Position numbers and translations under genes: made by a program | Notes under the pieces: model-generated | What the model was told of the DNA's origin: nothing | The model's input: only the letters and a program-made list of their open reading frames with translations | Databases searched by the model: none | Assembly (NCBI RefSeq): GCF_000003605.2 | Contig: NW_003153285.1 | Span: 1-39,787, forward strand | DNA: 39,787 bases | Direction: 5' to 3' | Source: Saccoglossus kowalevskii | Taxonomy: Eukaryota; Hemichordata; Enteropneusta; Harrimaniidae | Shown: positions 1 to 31,875 of the stretch, piece after piece | Layout of the letters: every line of letters starts with the position of its first letter | Position numbering within the stretch: the first letter of the stretch is position 1

Positions 1-859
1 TAAATCATTGAAAAAGATAGTCAGGTCCCGGAGTCAGGTGTCTAACGAAAGTCAAGAAAATATTTTAAATACTTGTGACTCATCGGTGAATTATTTTATT
101 CGAAATAAAGTGAATATGTAATGTAATGTTAAATTTTTCTATATTAAACTCGCAGCGCACTTCGATCGCATTATTCGCGTACATTTCGACTGAACTCTAA
201 TAACCACGTGTTTGAATTACGTGTGGTAATGGGCAATGACCTCAATTTAAATTTGGGCCACCCAGTTTGACGCAAAACGATACAGTTACTTAACATTTGT
301 TCAAAAAATCGATAAACTCTCGCGAAGAGTCAACTGAAAGGCAACGTCGTTTTTGACCAAAAAAATAAAAATAAAGTCAATACAAGATTATGTGTGCGAG
401 GTTAGATTTATAGAACATACATGACCGCTTAAATCTGTTTTTTTTTAATAATCATGTCGCACATGAAACACAAGAGACATTTTAGTTCGTCCATTTCTTG
501 TTTATCGGCTCACGTATTTTATTAATATAAAAATCCATAAGTCCAATGCTATATACGAATTGTTGTTGCGTGAAACAATATTGTATTTTATGCATGTATT
601 TATCACCAATTCCAAGAGTAAAAGTCGTAACTTTCGAAGGTACGAGTATTATGACTCGTCCATACATTTCACTTACGTTTGTTACACTTGAATAAAGTCT
701 ACCACATGAAAAGAATGTTATTTACGATAATATTACCATATGCTTAGTATTTCCATGCCAGCGATGCTCGTAACCTGCTTGATTTAAAAACAGCTATTTG
801 AAACAAAGACTCATGGAATCACAAAGGAAACTGTTAAGTACGTATTTCACACCTTTCCT

Positions 860-985
860 ACGACCGCGGTTGCAACCAGTACCGGTGGCCAACGCGGTAG
901 AGACCCTTAATTATAAGCAGTTCGCGCCTCTCCCCAGTGTACCGCGGAGAGTCGCGGTGATTACCGCGGTGAACCGCCCGTTTAA
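860..985. other. GC-rich island with repeated CCGCGG sites
   Basis: This short block stands out from AT-rich surroundings. It contains three CCGCGG palindromes, at about 866, 941 and 964, together with further CGCGGT-type words and the palindrome GGTTGCAACC. An open frame runs through it but has no recognisable protein. It may be a fragment of a mobile element or a regulatory island; the sequence does not decide. Confidence 0.4.
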
Positions 986-1104
986 TTTCCTACTCTCCCC
1001 TTATGGTATTTAAAAAGCAATAGTAAAAAAAACCAGGAAAACGTACATTAAAAAGAATTGAAATGGGAATTGAAATTAAATTAAAAATTTGCATGTCACA
1101 TACA

Positions 1105-1790
1105 AGTACAGTGATCCCTTGTTAAGTCGCGCCTCAACAAGTCACGGGTAATTGGTGGACTCCCAAAAATTCTATTGTGTTTTGTCTACAGTTTTTAAGT
1201 AAAAGGAACTAATGTTTTGTTGCATCGTGTTTATATCAGTAATTGGCTTTTAATGGCCTGGAGGAGCCAACTTAACATCTACTGTCTGTCAATAACTGAG
1301 ATACAAAGGGTGACGTCCGCCTGGTTTCGTAGGGGGTTAAAGTCGCGACTTTACGTACTTCTCAACCCGACCCCCTTTGATATATCTGATCTCTAGTTCT
1401 AGTTCAGTCTGTTTGTACATAAAAAACTCACAACGATCGACTGTGTCAAGAAAGGTGAAACCAAGTCAAGGGTTGCACGTGATCTAGCAGTTGTAAATTA
1501 TCTGACAATGAAGATATCAATAAAACTGTGGCACTTTGATGTTTTCATAAAGAAAACTTACTATAAATAAATCCCTGTGTGTATATGTGCTTTTCATCTT
1601 TTTTCAATGTATGAAACCCCTTCAACGAGACCCCTCAGTAAGTCGCAACCCTCAATAAGTCTCGGTTTTTGCTCGGATCCTGACGGCCGTAACTCAGTAA
1701 GGAGTCGCTGTAGTCCGAAATCTATTGGGATTCCATTATGCGAACAGCATGCGACTTGTCCTCAAATCAAGTCACTAAAATTGTTCAAAT
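1105..1790 (+). mobile_element. Degenerate pogo/Tigger-like DNA transposon remnant
   Basis: The left part has AGTGATCCCTTGTTAAGTCG, resembling pogo/Tigger termini, and related TAAGTCGC words recur at about 1636-1665. A reverse-oriented GCGACTTG word lies near 1750. Between them, at about 1441-1510 (+), a conceptual reading gives VKKGETKSRVARDLAV, which fits the CENP-B/Psq-type helix-turn-helix at the N-terminus of pogo-family transposases. The frame then decays, and no DDE catalytic domain is present. This is a non-functional copy. Exact ends and target duplication were not resolved. Confidence 0.5.
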
Positions 1791-2393
1791 GTATATTTTT
1801 TTATATTCACTGAGATGCATACATGTAACTACATAGATGAATCATACATTTTTTACTTGAGAGCATTCATGGGGGCAAAATTTTGATAAAGTCACTCTGA
1901 CTCCAAAGAACCCTGTGAAAATCACTATGACTGTTTAGGTCTCATGCCACTAATCAACCAATGGCTGCTTGTAGCTGCTCAATTTAAATGCCTTGCAAGA
2001 ACCAATGAAATTTTTTAAATATTTTTTTTCTCACGTGCTCCCTGTTTGAGGGCGTAATCACCTAGGTCAAAGGTAAGACCAACATGTTTTTTTTTGTTTA
2101 CTACTTCGCGACTGTGTACCTGTGGGTTTATTCTGTGTGTATTTGGATGTTCTAATCTTGGTGTTTTTCCAGTGATTTCTCTTGGTGCAATCCAAATACA
2201 GTAGGTGTGTCTTGTTTACCTGAGATTTGTAAGAGTTTGAGCTGGCCAACATGTTAGTTTTTTTCATATGGTTGATTACTGGCATGTTGATTTCCCATTT
2301 TTGAGCTATGTTTTCAACTTTCTTCATCATTTTCATATAGCAATCTCGTCATATGTTAACAGTGTCATCTATGGAAATTCAATTAGTGGTATG

Positions 2394-2767
2394 AGCCCTT
2401 TAGGATCCCAGTGAATGACACGAACTCCCTAGGATCTAAGTGAAAGTCACTCTGACTCCCTAGGAACCCAGTGAATGTCACTATAATGCGCTAGAATCCC
2501 AGTGAAAGTCACTGACTCCCTAGAACCCCAATGAATGCCACTGTGACTCCCTAGGATCCCAGTGAATGTCACTATGACTCTTTAGGATCCCAGTGAAATT
2601 CACTGTGACTCCCTAGGATTCCAGTGAATGTCAATGTGACTCCCTAGGATCTCAATGAAAGTTTATGTGACTCCCTAGAATCCCAGTAAAAGTCACTGTG
2701 ACTCCCTAGGATCTCATTGAAAGTCACTATGCTTGCCTTGCATCCCAGTGATTATCACTGACTCCTT
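2394..2767. repeat. 31-bp minisatellite, about 12 copies
   Basis: Tandem units of about 31 bp follow the pattern CCCTAGGATCCCAGTGAATG then TCACTGTGACT. Each copy carries two small dyads: CCTAGG, and CAGTGA-ATG-TCACTG. Copies differ from each other by several bases and a few are 29-30 bp long. A weaker related motif lies at about 1890-1935. Unit identity is too low and spacing too uniform for a CRISPR array, and the host is a eukaryote. Confidence 0.85.
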
Positions 2768-2946
2768 AATGTTCCATGATTTGCACAATTTAAAAATTAT
2801 ATTAACACTGAAAAAGAGTAGTTATCGAAACCAGTATCTTTATTGCGAAACAGTGATGGTAAATGATTTGTTAAGGTATGGTATTGAATACTGCACAACA
2901 GAACCCAAGAACACACAACAGTGGAAGGGACAAAACAAATACTTAC

Positions 2947-3498
2947 AGATTGTTGTATATTACCCATCGTTCGCCTAATATCATTTTCACGAATTTCCTT
3001 CTCATTTGAAAAGAAAATAGTTTGTGCTGTTGACTGTGGCCCTGCTGAATGAACTGCTGCTGAACTGACCATGGAGCTAGTAGATGAAGATGATGGTCTG
3101 TCTCTTTCATTGTTTGTGTTTGATACAACTTTAGTAATCTGCATTGGATGAGGAGAAGGTTTAGCGTTGAACACGGGGTTAGCGGCAGCAGCATTTGCCA
3201 TGCTGACAGCAGAATCCTCCGTAAGTATCAGCTGTTGATGGTTTCCTAGCTGTGTTTGTAAGTTCATACTAGGGATACTAAGTTGAGGCGGATGACTGAG
3301 AGGTGGGGAGAATCCAACAGATGTTCTTAACATTGCTCCTTGCATAGGTTTTGCAGGCTGGTTACCAAAAAGGTTCTGCAAGTCCTCAAGCCGTGGAAGT
3401 TTAGGTTCACAATTGTCCCCCATCATCATGCCGCCTGATGGAGATTGCATCTTGTTTGCCTCTATTCTCATTTTACGGCGGACATTCCCAATCCAATT
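2947..3498 (-). CDS. HDX: HDX orthologue, exon 2 (end of homeodomain plus low-complexity linker)
   Basis: Read on the minus strand, the exon opens after acceptor TTATTTAACAG with NWIGNVRRKMRIEANK. This is the third (recognition) helix of the HDX homeodomain; human HDX has WVGNKRRKM at the same place. The exon is 552 bp (184 codons) and ends at donor GTAAGT (2946-2941), phase 0. After the homeodomain it encodes a Ser/Pro/Met/Gln-rich segment without recognised domains, with blocks such as PSSSSTSSMVSSAA, which is typical of the disordered linkers of HDX. The open frame runs on past the donor for about 50 codons, but that tail is intronic. Further exons, including any second homeodomain, would be outside the window on the left. 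Confidence 0.85.
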
Positions 3499-5216
3499 CT
3501 GTTAAATAAAAAACAGAATTCAAAATTTGTAATACATGTGCTTACATAAATGACAGAATATATCCATAGTCAAACTAGGTCTTATTTTTATTGTGCAGCA
3601 CACAATAAATAATAATTTTCATTTATCATAGCCCTCTTTCTATAATACAGTGTACTGCAACATCATCTTCTTATTTGTCAACATTTGTATACGTCATTTA
3701 AACAATATACAAATCATAAGCAGTTCAAATTCAACAATCACGTTCATTATTATCCACCAAATTACCTTTGAGTGTCTTTTTGCATATCATGAAGTTGTGA
3801 AAATTCTAAATGTAACTGAAATACATGCTAAGCACTTTATCAATTTCTTTCTTCTCAAGCACAACACTGCAGTTATATAAATTTTTTGGGCATTTTGGAG
3901 TGGTATAAATTGAAATAAACATCTCCAAGTGACACTGCCATTATTATGTGACAACTGGAAATATTATCGCTTTAAGTAGCAGACTTGACTGCCTATTATT
4001 GCATACATGATCTCCATCTTTTCCAGGCAGCTCATATTGTCCTTTATTTCCTACAGGATAATTATAGCGTCTATCAGGGCAACTTCACTTGAGTCATCAA
4101 TGGTAATTGCCTCAATGCCCAGGCTGTTTGCCTAGATGTCCTTTTGCCTTAAAAACTGGGGCCCTTTCAAATATGAGGTTCAAGCCCTGGTCTAAAATGC
4201 ACTGTCTCAATATTTCCACTATAGGCCCTTAAAAAACCGAGCTTGATTGCATGCTGATAAAGCACATGTAGAAGAACAATAAAAAACAAAAACAATAGAT
4301 CATATCATTTTGTATGTCATCCTAGTGTTATCCCTGCAATTGAAAGAATGAACACTATGAAAGAGAGTTTTGCCAAGTACCAAGTACTTTATTTCCACTA
4401 TTTTTGCATGAATCAGAAAAAATTAAATCCAGTACTGTTATGTTTTACATACAACTCAACTCATTAAAATTCAGTGAAAATAATTTGTACAAAACAGCAA
4501 AAAAGCCTATTCAGCGAAAATTCATTCCAGTTAAAATGAAGTATTTTACAGTAGTGTGGTAGGCAACTACATTTATAAAATTAGCCCTAAATTTGACATT
4601 TTTCTAAAGGTTGTGTGTCTCAAAAATATGACTGAACAAGCCAAGTAGATAGTAGTTGACTCTTAATGAAACCCCTGGATATGAAGCCAACACTACCTGT
4701 ATTGAGGTGATGATGAAGACTACTGGGACAAATACCAGAGCCTGAATTTGACTTTGTAATATTATAAATATATAAAGAAAGGTACAGAACTTGAGATTGA
4801 TATTTAATATATTATGGTAATGATCTCAAAACTGGGTCGAGGAATTTGACCTTCAAAAAATAAACATAGATACTTATACTCTAACAGGTAGAATTCGCAT
4901 ATTGTGATTTGACTCATTTGGCAGATCACAATATACAATATAAAAAGGCCTTGACCCTGACAAAGCACCTGGTCAAATGTGAAATAGCAATATCAACAAT
5001 ATTTTAACTCACCCGCACAATATCAAAGTCTACCTCAGCTTCTCTCGCACAGGTCATGATTTTTTCATGGTAAGCTTGGCTCTGGCAAGTCATTCCATTG
5101 TTAAAATGTTTCAGTAATACCTCTCTTTGCCTTGACGTGAATGTATATCTTTGCTGCACCTCCGGTGAATAATAAGAACGTTTCAAAGAGTGATTCATAT
5201 CAATGGTTTCACGCAT
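2947..5216 (-). CDS. HDX: HDX (highly divergent homeobox) orthologue, partial gene, 5' two exons
   Basis: This is a predicted nuclear homeodomain protein; little is established about the function of the HDX family. Joining 5216-5013 to 3498-2947 gives 252 residues, in phase 0. Residues about 23-80 are an atypical homeodomain: RYTFTSRQREVLLKHFNNGM, then CAREAEVDFDIVR and WIGNVRRKM. Human HDX begins with a very similar domain (FTVEQQRILQRYYENGMT, DFSVVRTWVGNKRRKM), so the assignment is by direct family recognition. The invariant W of helix 3 is kept, while the usual WFxNRR is WIGNVRR. Vertebrate HDX is about 690 residues, so well over half is missing at the left. The gene is divergent from KDM1A. 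Confidence 0.87.
3499..5012 (-). other. HDX intron 1
   Basis: This is a 1.5-kb intron splitting the homeodomain between helix 2 and helix 3, with donor GTGAGT and acceptor TTTAACAG on the minus strand. Its only notable content is a MITE-like repeat at about 4430-4558. The remainder is AT-rich with no further signal. Confidence 0.75.
4430..4558 (-). repeat. TACTGTAAAAT-family MITE-like repeat, copy 1
   Basis: Read on the minus strand this begins ACTACTGTAAAATACTTC, followed by TTTTAACTGGAAT and TTTTCGCTGAA. The same string of words occurs at 23182-23374 and, more diverged, at 37881-38057. The matching terminal word at the other end is not clear in this copy. Confidence 0.55.
5013..5216 (-). 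CDS. HDX: HDX orthologue, exon 1 (start and first two homeodomain helices)
   Basis: The first ATG in the frame is at 5216-5214, giving MRETIDMNHSLKRS; a second ATG follows six codons later (5198-5196). The open frame extends upstream to 5252 but reaches only a GTG before an in-frame TAA at 5267-5265, so 5216 is preferred as the start. The exon is 68 codons and ends at DFDIVR followed by donor GTGAGT. It encodes the N-terminal arm and helices 1 and 2 of the homeodomain. An upstream non-coding exon cannot be excluded. Confidence 0.82.
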
Positions 5217-6233
5217 CTGAATCGACCTTGAATTTTTAATTTTCTGCTCCACACTTTCAAAAGATTAACGAGTGATGGCGCTCTTCCCCAGCTGAACGGA
5301 TTATCGACAGGGGATTATGTCGAACATATTTGCATATTGTACTTTGTTGTAAGTTTCTCGACACACAGTAAATTTAACTGGTGAAAATAGCGATAGGGGT
5401 AAAGTGTGACGTTTCAAAAAATAATAGCGACAACAACGAAAAAAACAAAACAAAAAAATAATAAAACGCAGACTGACAACTATTCCCTGTTTTGACTGCC
5501 AGTTTGTTTTGTCCCGAGAAAGTCATCTAAACTGTGTTTGTTTTCAAAAAACTATAGAAAATTTTTCCTATATGCTCTGAAGTCAGATGCTCTTACAAGA
5601 GTCCATTCAAATAAGAACAAATCGATGACAATGATAGAGACAAAAGAAACTCTCAACAAGCAGTCGACAGTCATGAGCGAAGAACACCTATACATTTGTG
5701 TGTTTTACCTTACGAATATCAAATGGCAGCGCCCCGGAAGCATCATGCATTTCCATTGCTCTGTAAAAATCAGTCACTTCTTACAAAAAAGAGAATTACC
5801 GCCCAAAATATCAAATCATGAAATCTCGTGATTAGACGAGAAAAGACAAGATGGCGGATTTTGATTTTGATCTAATCAAATCATTTCGATTTACCCATAA
5901 TTCTTTGCGGTATAATTTACGGACTAGGTAGATTTTTTGCTGTTTTGGAAATTTCAAATCAACAGTTATTCAATTAATTGGATGAGTTGGATTATTTATG
6001 CTCCTAGGATAGCGTCTAAATGGTCAAATATATTTGATACCCCATAAATATGGAGTATTTGCCAAACTTTCATTCTGGGAAGGCAATGCGCAGAAACATG
6101 CGCAGTACATTATAATCAGTCATTCTTTGTTGATGCATGTCTTTGGCGAGACGTCCTTGTTTTCTCAGAAGTTTGCAAAATTCGGGACACTTTTGTTTCC
6201 ATTCTGGATTTATCAAACCAACAGGACACAGTT
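5217..6233. promoter_or_regulatory. Divergent (head-to-head) HDX/KDM1A promoter region
   Basis: The start codons of HDX (5216, minus) and KDM1A (6234, plus) point away from each other across about 1.02 kb without another gene. Visible candidate sites are CAAGATGGCGGA at 5847-5858, which fits the YY1 consensus AAnATGGCGG, and CCGGAAG at 5734-5740, which fits an ETS core. No TATA box is obvious at a defined start. The 5' UTRs of both genes must lie here. The sites are motif matches only. Confidence 0.5.
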
Positions 6234-26936
<20,703 letters not shown>

Positions 26937-28780
26937 AATGTACCTCATTACATCAATATTTTAGCTTTGCAAAGACTGTATATTTATGTGCAAAGCCGAT
27001 TAGACTAACTCATGGTTATACAGTAGATATATATTCATAGGCACTGGAAAATCTGTGACTGGGTTAAGAGATTAATTCACTTCACTTTTTGTACTCACTT
27101 TAGGACTCTTGTACTTTGTTTGTTTGCAAGCTCTGACATGAGATTTTGGAATATAATACCGATCTTATAATATGAAAAACATGTTTGGTCAAACTGCCAA
27201 GTCTGTCCAATGTAAACCAAGCCTTAAGTACTCATGTACACACCCACCAAAGACTACCACAAAGTTAACTATTTTAGGGGTGAGCCTTACAGTGGTTCTG
27301 AAAATTATTCAAACAGTCAGTTAGCAAGATGGCTTGTTATGTTGTTTCGTTCTAAACTTGACATCTTTGTTTGACTGATGGCATGATGTGTGGAATGATC
27401 AACATGAAATATATGTATTCAATAACTTTGTTTTATATTGGTATCATAACTGAATGACTAAACCATGCACATGTCAATGAAATGGTGTTGTTAAGTCTAG
27501 TTTGGACAAAAACTCATAAACCATTTCACTACTGTTCTCAGAACCGCTATAAATCATACAGTACTAGCAAAGGCCACAACGTCTGAACTCACCATCCTGC
27601 CTTGTCATCTGGTTGTCCCCCATTCTCCATAATGGTTTAACCCACCTTGACTAGTATTATACTAAATTATGCTTGGTTATACTAAAGTCTTCTTATGAAA
27701 AAAAAAAGGGGGGGGGTCAGTATTTGAATATCATTCCAGAAATGTTAAGTAGTGTTAGGTTATTTAAGTATTTTTGATTTTATAGCCATGTTTTTGTGGA
27801 TGTTAAGTTATTTTCAAAAAAATTGTTATGTGTACTTTGTTATAAATTATTAATAAGCTTAAACTGGATGGCACTATTTGTATTCTTTACCTCCTGTCCA
27901 TTTGTTTTCAATTTTATTTTACCTCAAACTCGAATTAGTTCTGCCTTTGCTTTCACTTCATTGTCAACTGTTTATGTGATGTTGAAATTCTGTTATATTG
28001 AATCAGTCCATCTGTTTTTAGTTCCCCCATTGACACTTCTGCTTTTATTGTCATCGTCTTCTTCACAGCTGCTGGATGTTTTAATTTCTTTGTTATATTT
28101 GTTGGGATAAGCAGTTTAGAAGAATTTCTGATGAAAAAAAGTTCATGGCAACTTTCGTATAATCAAATTGCAGACAAGGACTGGAAACACCACTTAAATA
28201 TTCAGCCAGTATTCCTATCATCCCACTGAACTAGCTGAGAAAGGACAATTCCTGTGGTTATCATGATATTCAGTTGAACAGAATAAAAAAAAAATATGGG
28301 TATTGAGCAACTTGAATCAAGCCTGTTTTTGGAGAGTACTGATTTGAATATTCACTGCCACTGGTTTCTCACTTGTTCTAACAAAATATACCCAACTGTA
28401 CACAAGATATAATACATGTACATGCCGTGAAAGTTGCTATAACTTATCAGTTCTGCTTTTATATCATCAACTTTCTACAGAAGACTTGTTTGGAGTTCAG
28501 ACAAATGCATGTCACTCTAAACACTCTGACAACTGTTAGCTATTAATGTAAACTAATGATATCCCCCCTATCTCCTTGTGATCAATCGGTGCATGTTGAT
28601 CAATAAAAAAAAAACGGATGTATTATATTTCTTTAAAAAAAGTGAAACACTTGCAAACTCTAAACATTCTTTATACTTGGGAATTTAGAAATATGCATGA
28701 CTATTATTTCTTTTTATGAACGAAATTGGTGTATGTGTTTATGCACTTGAAATAAATATGTTTTATATATATATATAACT
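26937..28780 (+). other. Probable KDM1A 3' UTR and downstream flank
   Basis: No gene is seen. AATAAA hexamers occur within GAATAAAAA at about 28280, within CAATAAAAA at about 28601 and at 28751-28756; any could end the transcript. A run of A followed by ten G lies at about 27700-27718, and a short (AT)n tract at about 28765. An open frame at 27796-28110 is hydrophobic but has no recognisable product. Confidence 0.4.
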
Positions 28781-31250
28781 GATAGTGTTTTGAGTACCAG
28801 GTATTATTGGTTTTGAACCAGTGTTATAACCATATTGAATGTTAAATCTACTGATATCAAAGTACCGTTGTTACATTCTCTTTGTATGGCAGTGGCCTGG
28901 AACACATTTATGGTTGCTTCATTGGGTGAAGCCATGTGTGGTGAGTCAGCTGTGTTGAGCCATATCAATATGTTTCTTGATGTCTTGCAAGTGAATTTTC
29001 TGTGGACAGATAAAATAGCCCAGTAAAGCGCCAGTTGTCTAATAGTCAGACAACCCTTGATTATCACTCTCCACACTGCATTGCCTGATCTACACCAACA
29101 TCACATCACCTTGCAGGCATAGTTTGTCCAAGGTCAGTGTTTCCTAGTGCAAAAGTCTAGCACAGTGTATTGCGGCTATGGCTCAATTAAGCCATACTCG
29201 CCACCTTATCCAAGACTAACTTCTGGACTGACAAACTTTTCAACAGAAGACCAGGCAGTATCGCTGACATCCAAGATTTATCATCGGAGCTTTGGTCAGT
29301 CACCACTCCTCTGTAGGTGCGAAGCCAGAGTTATATCAGAATTCTAATAAAACTAGTAAGCTTGCAGGGCGAATATTCAAGGACATTTCTAAGGGAAATG
29401 AGGCCGAAAAAAAGTAGACAGTTGTCAGGACAATAAAGCTTACACCAACCCTGGTGTCTTCTGCTGGTTGAGGTTCTTCAGCTGGCCCTTGGGGTAGAGG
29501 GAACTGAAACACTGACATATTGGTTATGAATTCTTTTCTGTGTTGTGTCAATTAGCTTATTTCCATAATTTTTTTATATATTGAATACATTCATCTAGCA
29601 AGTTTTTAGGTTGGTAGTGGCTTGCACAATTAGTGTAAATGCGCATTGTCATAAGCATGAAAATAAATGAAATATTTAAATGGGGTTATGGCCACGGGTT
29701 ATGCGGACATGGTTGTGGCCTACACTCCTGCACATGCCTGTGAAATACAAAACATCGGTTTTATATATTAGATATAGGTATACTGGGCTCGATTCTCAAG
29801 AGATCGCAGACAATTTGCTTTGCCTCCATTTTATGCGGCCACAATTTTAATCAGTCCAAGACTGTTTTATTTAGTAGTTAGTTATGGCCATGAAGCCGGG
29901 TGCCCATCAATACTAATAGTTTAAGCTCAAGTCGATTATTTAAACTTGCTGAATATAAAATTATTTTCTCTCAATTTATGTTTCTATAATGCTGGAACTT
30001 TATACAAAATGTTATTTGTGTGACTAAATATACACATGTTGGTAATTTGACGTCCATCTGTTAAATACATTCATGACTGATCAATGTATTATCACAGTTC
30101 TAGATTGTATTGTGTCTGTACTAAACTAATTTAAAGACCCATATGAACAATGCTTAGTTGTACCCATAGTTACATGGTATTGAGGGGTGGTACATTTACA
30201 AGCGCTAGTCTCTGGGTGGTGATGCGTTGGAATCCAGGCTATGCTTATTGACCAAAAATTTAAGGTCAATAGGTTCCGATCTTCAGAGCTAAAAATTATT
30301 CAGCGAGGAACGAATCACAATCATCATTCCTTTACTAAGTCGCATTTTCTGCTGAGTGTCTAAATTGCTTTGTTTGTGCACAGCATATCTACCTGGCAAG
30401 TACTAGTAAGACTTGGAAAGATTGTAAGGCTCTAATTCTTTGCTATCCTGAAGGAAACTCTGGTAACTATCAGACTCTGGCAAAGTGGTCTGTGACGGTA
30501 ATTATAAATTTGCCAACAGTACTGAAGGAGGCCACCATCACGCTTATTCAAAAACAAGGTCAATTTTTAGACATGAAAAATTGCATTGTAATACACTAGG
30601 GCAAGGGGGTAGCTGGTACAGGAAATAAAAACATCATTTTACGTTTTTACAGGAAATAAAATGAAAGTTCCATTTACAGTAAAAAATAATTTTTACAATT
30701 TACAGATTTACATTTTTATAATATTTTTGATAATTTGTGTTTAAGAATCAAAATTGGAAATTGCGTATGAATTATAATATTTAATTTGGAAAATGCTTCA
30801 TACGCTTACAAAAGATAAGATCTTTTCACAAATTACGGACGAATAAAATAGCTGATTACATTTTACATATTGCCCATGTCTACGAATTTACGTTTTTTTT
30901 ATTTATTTAAATTACATTTTTATGAAAATAAAAAACAATTGATTACAGCTTACGAAAATACCCCTTTCCGACCCTCAAACATTATTAAATTTGTTTCACC
31001 ATATCTCTACGACTATTTTGTTTAGATATTCAATCATTCGTACCATAGATAGCAATGGTGAAATACTAGTACCTTAAAACGAACCGACTACGGTGACCCA
31101 TACAAGTTTTCATTTTCATCATCCTTGTAACATAAAAAAACACGTATGTAAATCACATGATTATTTTTTTACTTTTGAGTAGCGTTCTATCTTAACTGAC
31201 ACGTGTAGTGACCATGATTTTAGAGACGGTTACTCACGGAGTTTGGGATC
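28781..31250. other. Gene-poor stretch
   Basis: No supported gene. It contains one weak exon candidate on the minus strand (29444-29503) and a TTTACG/TTTACA-rich AT block at about 30620-30970 that looks like a decayed repeat. The rest shows nothing I can name. Confidence 0.5.
29444..29503 (-). other. Possible isolated 60-bp exon, minus strand
   Basis: A 60-bp block, read on the minus strand, has a good acceptor (GTGTTTCAG) and donor (GTAAGC). It encodes 20 codons in phase 0, FPLPQGPAEEPQPAEDTRVG, a Pro/Glu-rich segment. No neighbouring exon was identified, so this may be chance. Confidence 0.2.
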
Positions 31251-31254
31251 AGCT

Positions 31255-31640
31255 ATAATTATATTATATAATAATAATTTATTGACACAATACTATATAT
31301 GGTTCATACAGCAGTATGGTCACTAAACAGAACTATAACTATCAACTACTTTCAAAAATAGAATATACACATTTGGCAAAAGATATAACAGAATAAGTGT
31401 CTAAAGCACTTAATATATATATGAACTTACATTCTTCATTAAGTTTTTCAAACTCTGGAAAGCTAATTTTGTCAAATATATGTACTCTATATGAGACAAT
31501 ATTAGCATTATTGCAATACATTATGTAATGCTTTTCGTCACCAATTTCTGATGCATCTATCACGGGGTAATCTTCTCTTCTCTCGGGGTCTCCACACTTG
31601 TCAGGGGGGAACTCGTCTCGTCTCTCTATCTCGTCCCCTT
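31255..31640 (-). mobile_element. Non-LTR retrotransposon 3' end fragment (minus strand)
   Basis: On the minus strand the frame includes KCGDPERREDYPVID then SEIGDEKHYIMYC and a helical tail to the stop at about 31342. This fits the C-terminal Cys/His knuckle (CxxC...GDExHxxxxC) that follows reverse transcriptase in many animal LINEs. The downstream AATTTATTGACACAATA resembles the 3' UTR of the element at 33130. No reverse transcriptase is attached, so it is a 5'-truncated copy. Confidence 0.5.
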
Positions 31641-31734
31641 GAGGTACGGGATCGGGAAAGTCACTTATACTTTACAGTCAAATAAGGCACACACAACGAA
31701 ATACGTTTCAGCTCTCGTCTTAGTCGATCTTTTG

Positions 31735-31875
31735 GAGCACTCTATAAGACACAGCGCCCTGGGGAAAAGTCCCCAAGACTCTCGCAAGGCTGACCCAAGA
31801 CTAGCCCAAGACTGGACTGCGTCAAGGCTCGCCCCAAGACTCTCTTAGACTGGACTCGACTGCCCAGGACTGCAC
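31735..31875. repeat. Imperfect CCAAGACT-rich repeat
   Basis: The words CCCAAGACT, CCAAGACTCT and GACTGGACT recur several times at irregular spacing. The plus-strand open frame over it (31639-31848) is low-complexity and not considered a gene. Confidence 0.5.

Larger units (their letters stand above)
1..2946. other. Non-coding left flank, probably HDX intron
   Basis: No exon could be supported on either strand. Because HDX exon 2 ends at a splice donor at 2946/2945, this stretch is most simply part of the next HDX intron. It holds a GC-rich island (about 860-985), a pogo/Tigger-like remnant (about 1105-1790) and a 31-bp minisatellite (2394-2767), all listed separately. The rest is AT-rich sequence in which I see nothing. 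The second homeodomain region known in vertebrate HDX was not found here. Confidence 0.6.

Noticed and set aside
2394-2767. CRISPR-like array
   Set aside because: Units are contiguous 31-bp imperfect copies with no distinct spacers, and the genome is eukaryotic.
2797-2946. Extension of the HDX exon 2 frame to an in-frame stop
   Set aside because: Lies beyond a strong GTAAGT donor and changes from a Ser/Gln-rich to a hydrophobic composition; read as intron.
5217-5252. HDX start at 5252
   Set aside because: The codon there is GTG, not ATG, and is preceded closely by an in-frame stop; ATG at 5216 is preferred.
31639-31848. Plus-strand 69-codon frame
   Set aside because: Low-complexity CCAAGACT repeats; no start support or homology.
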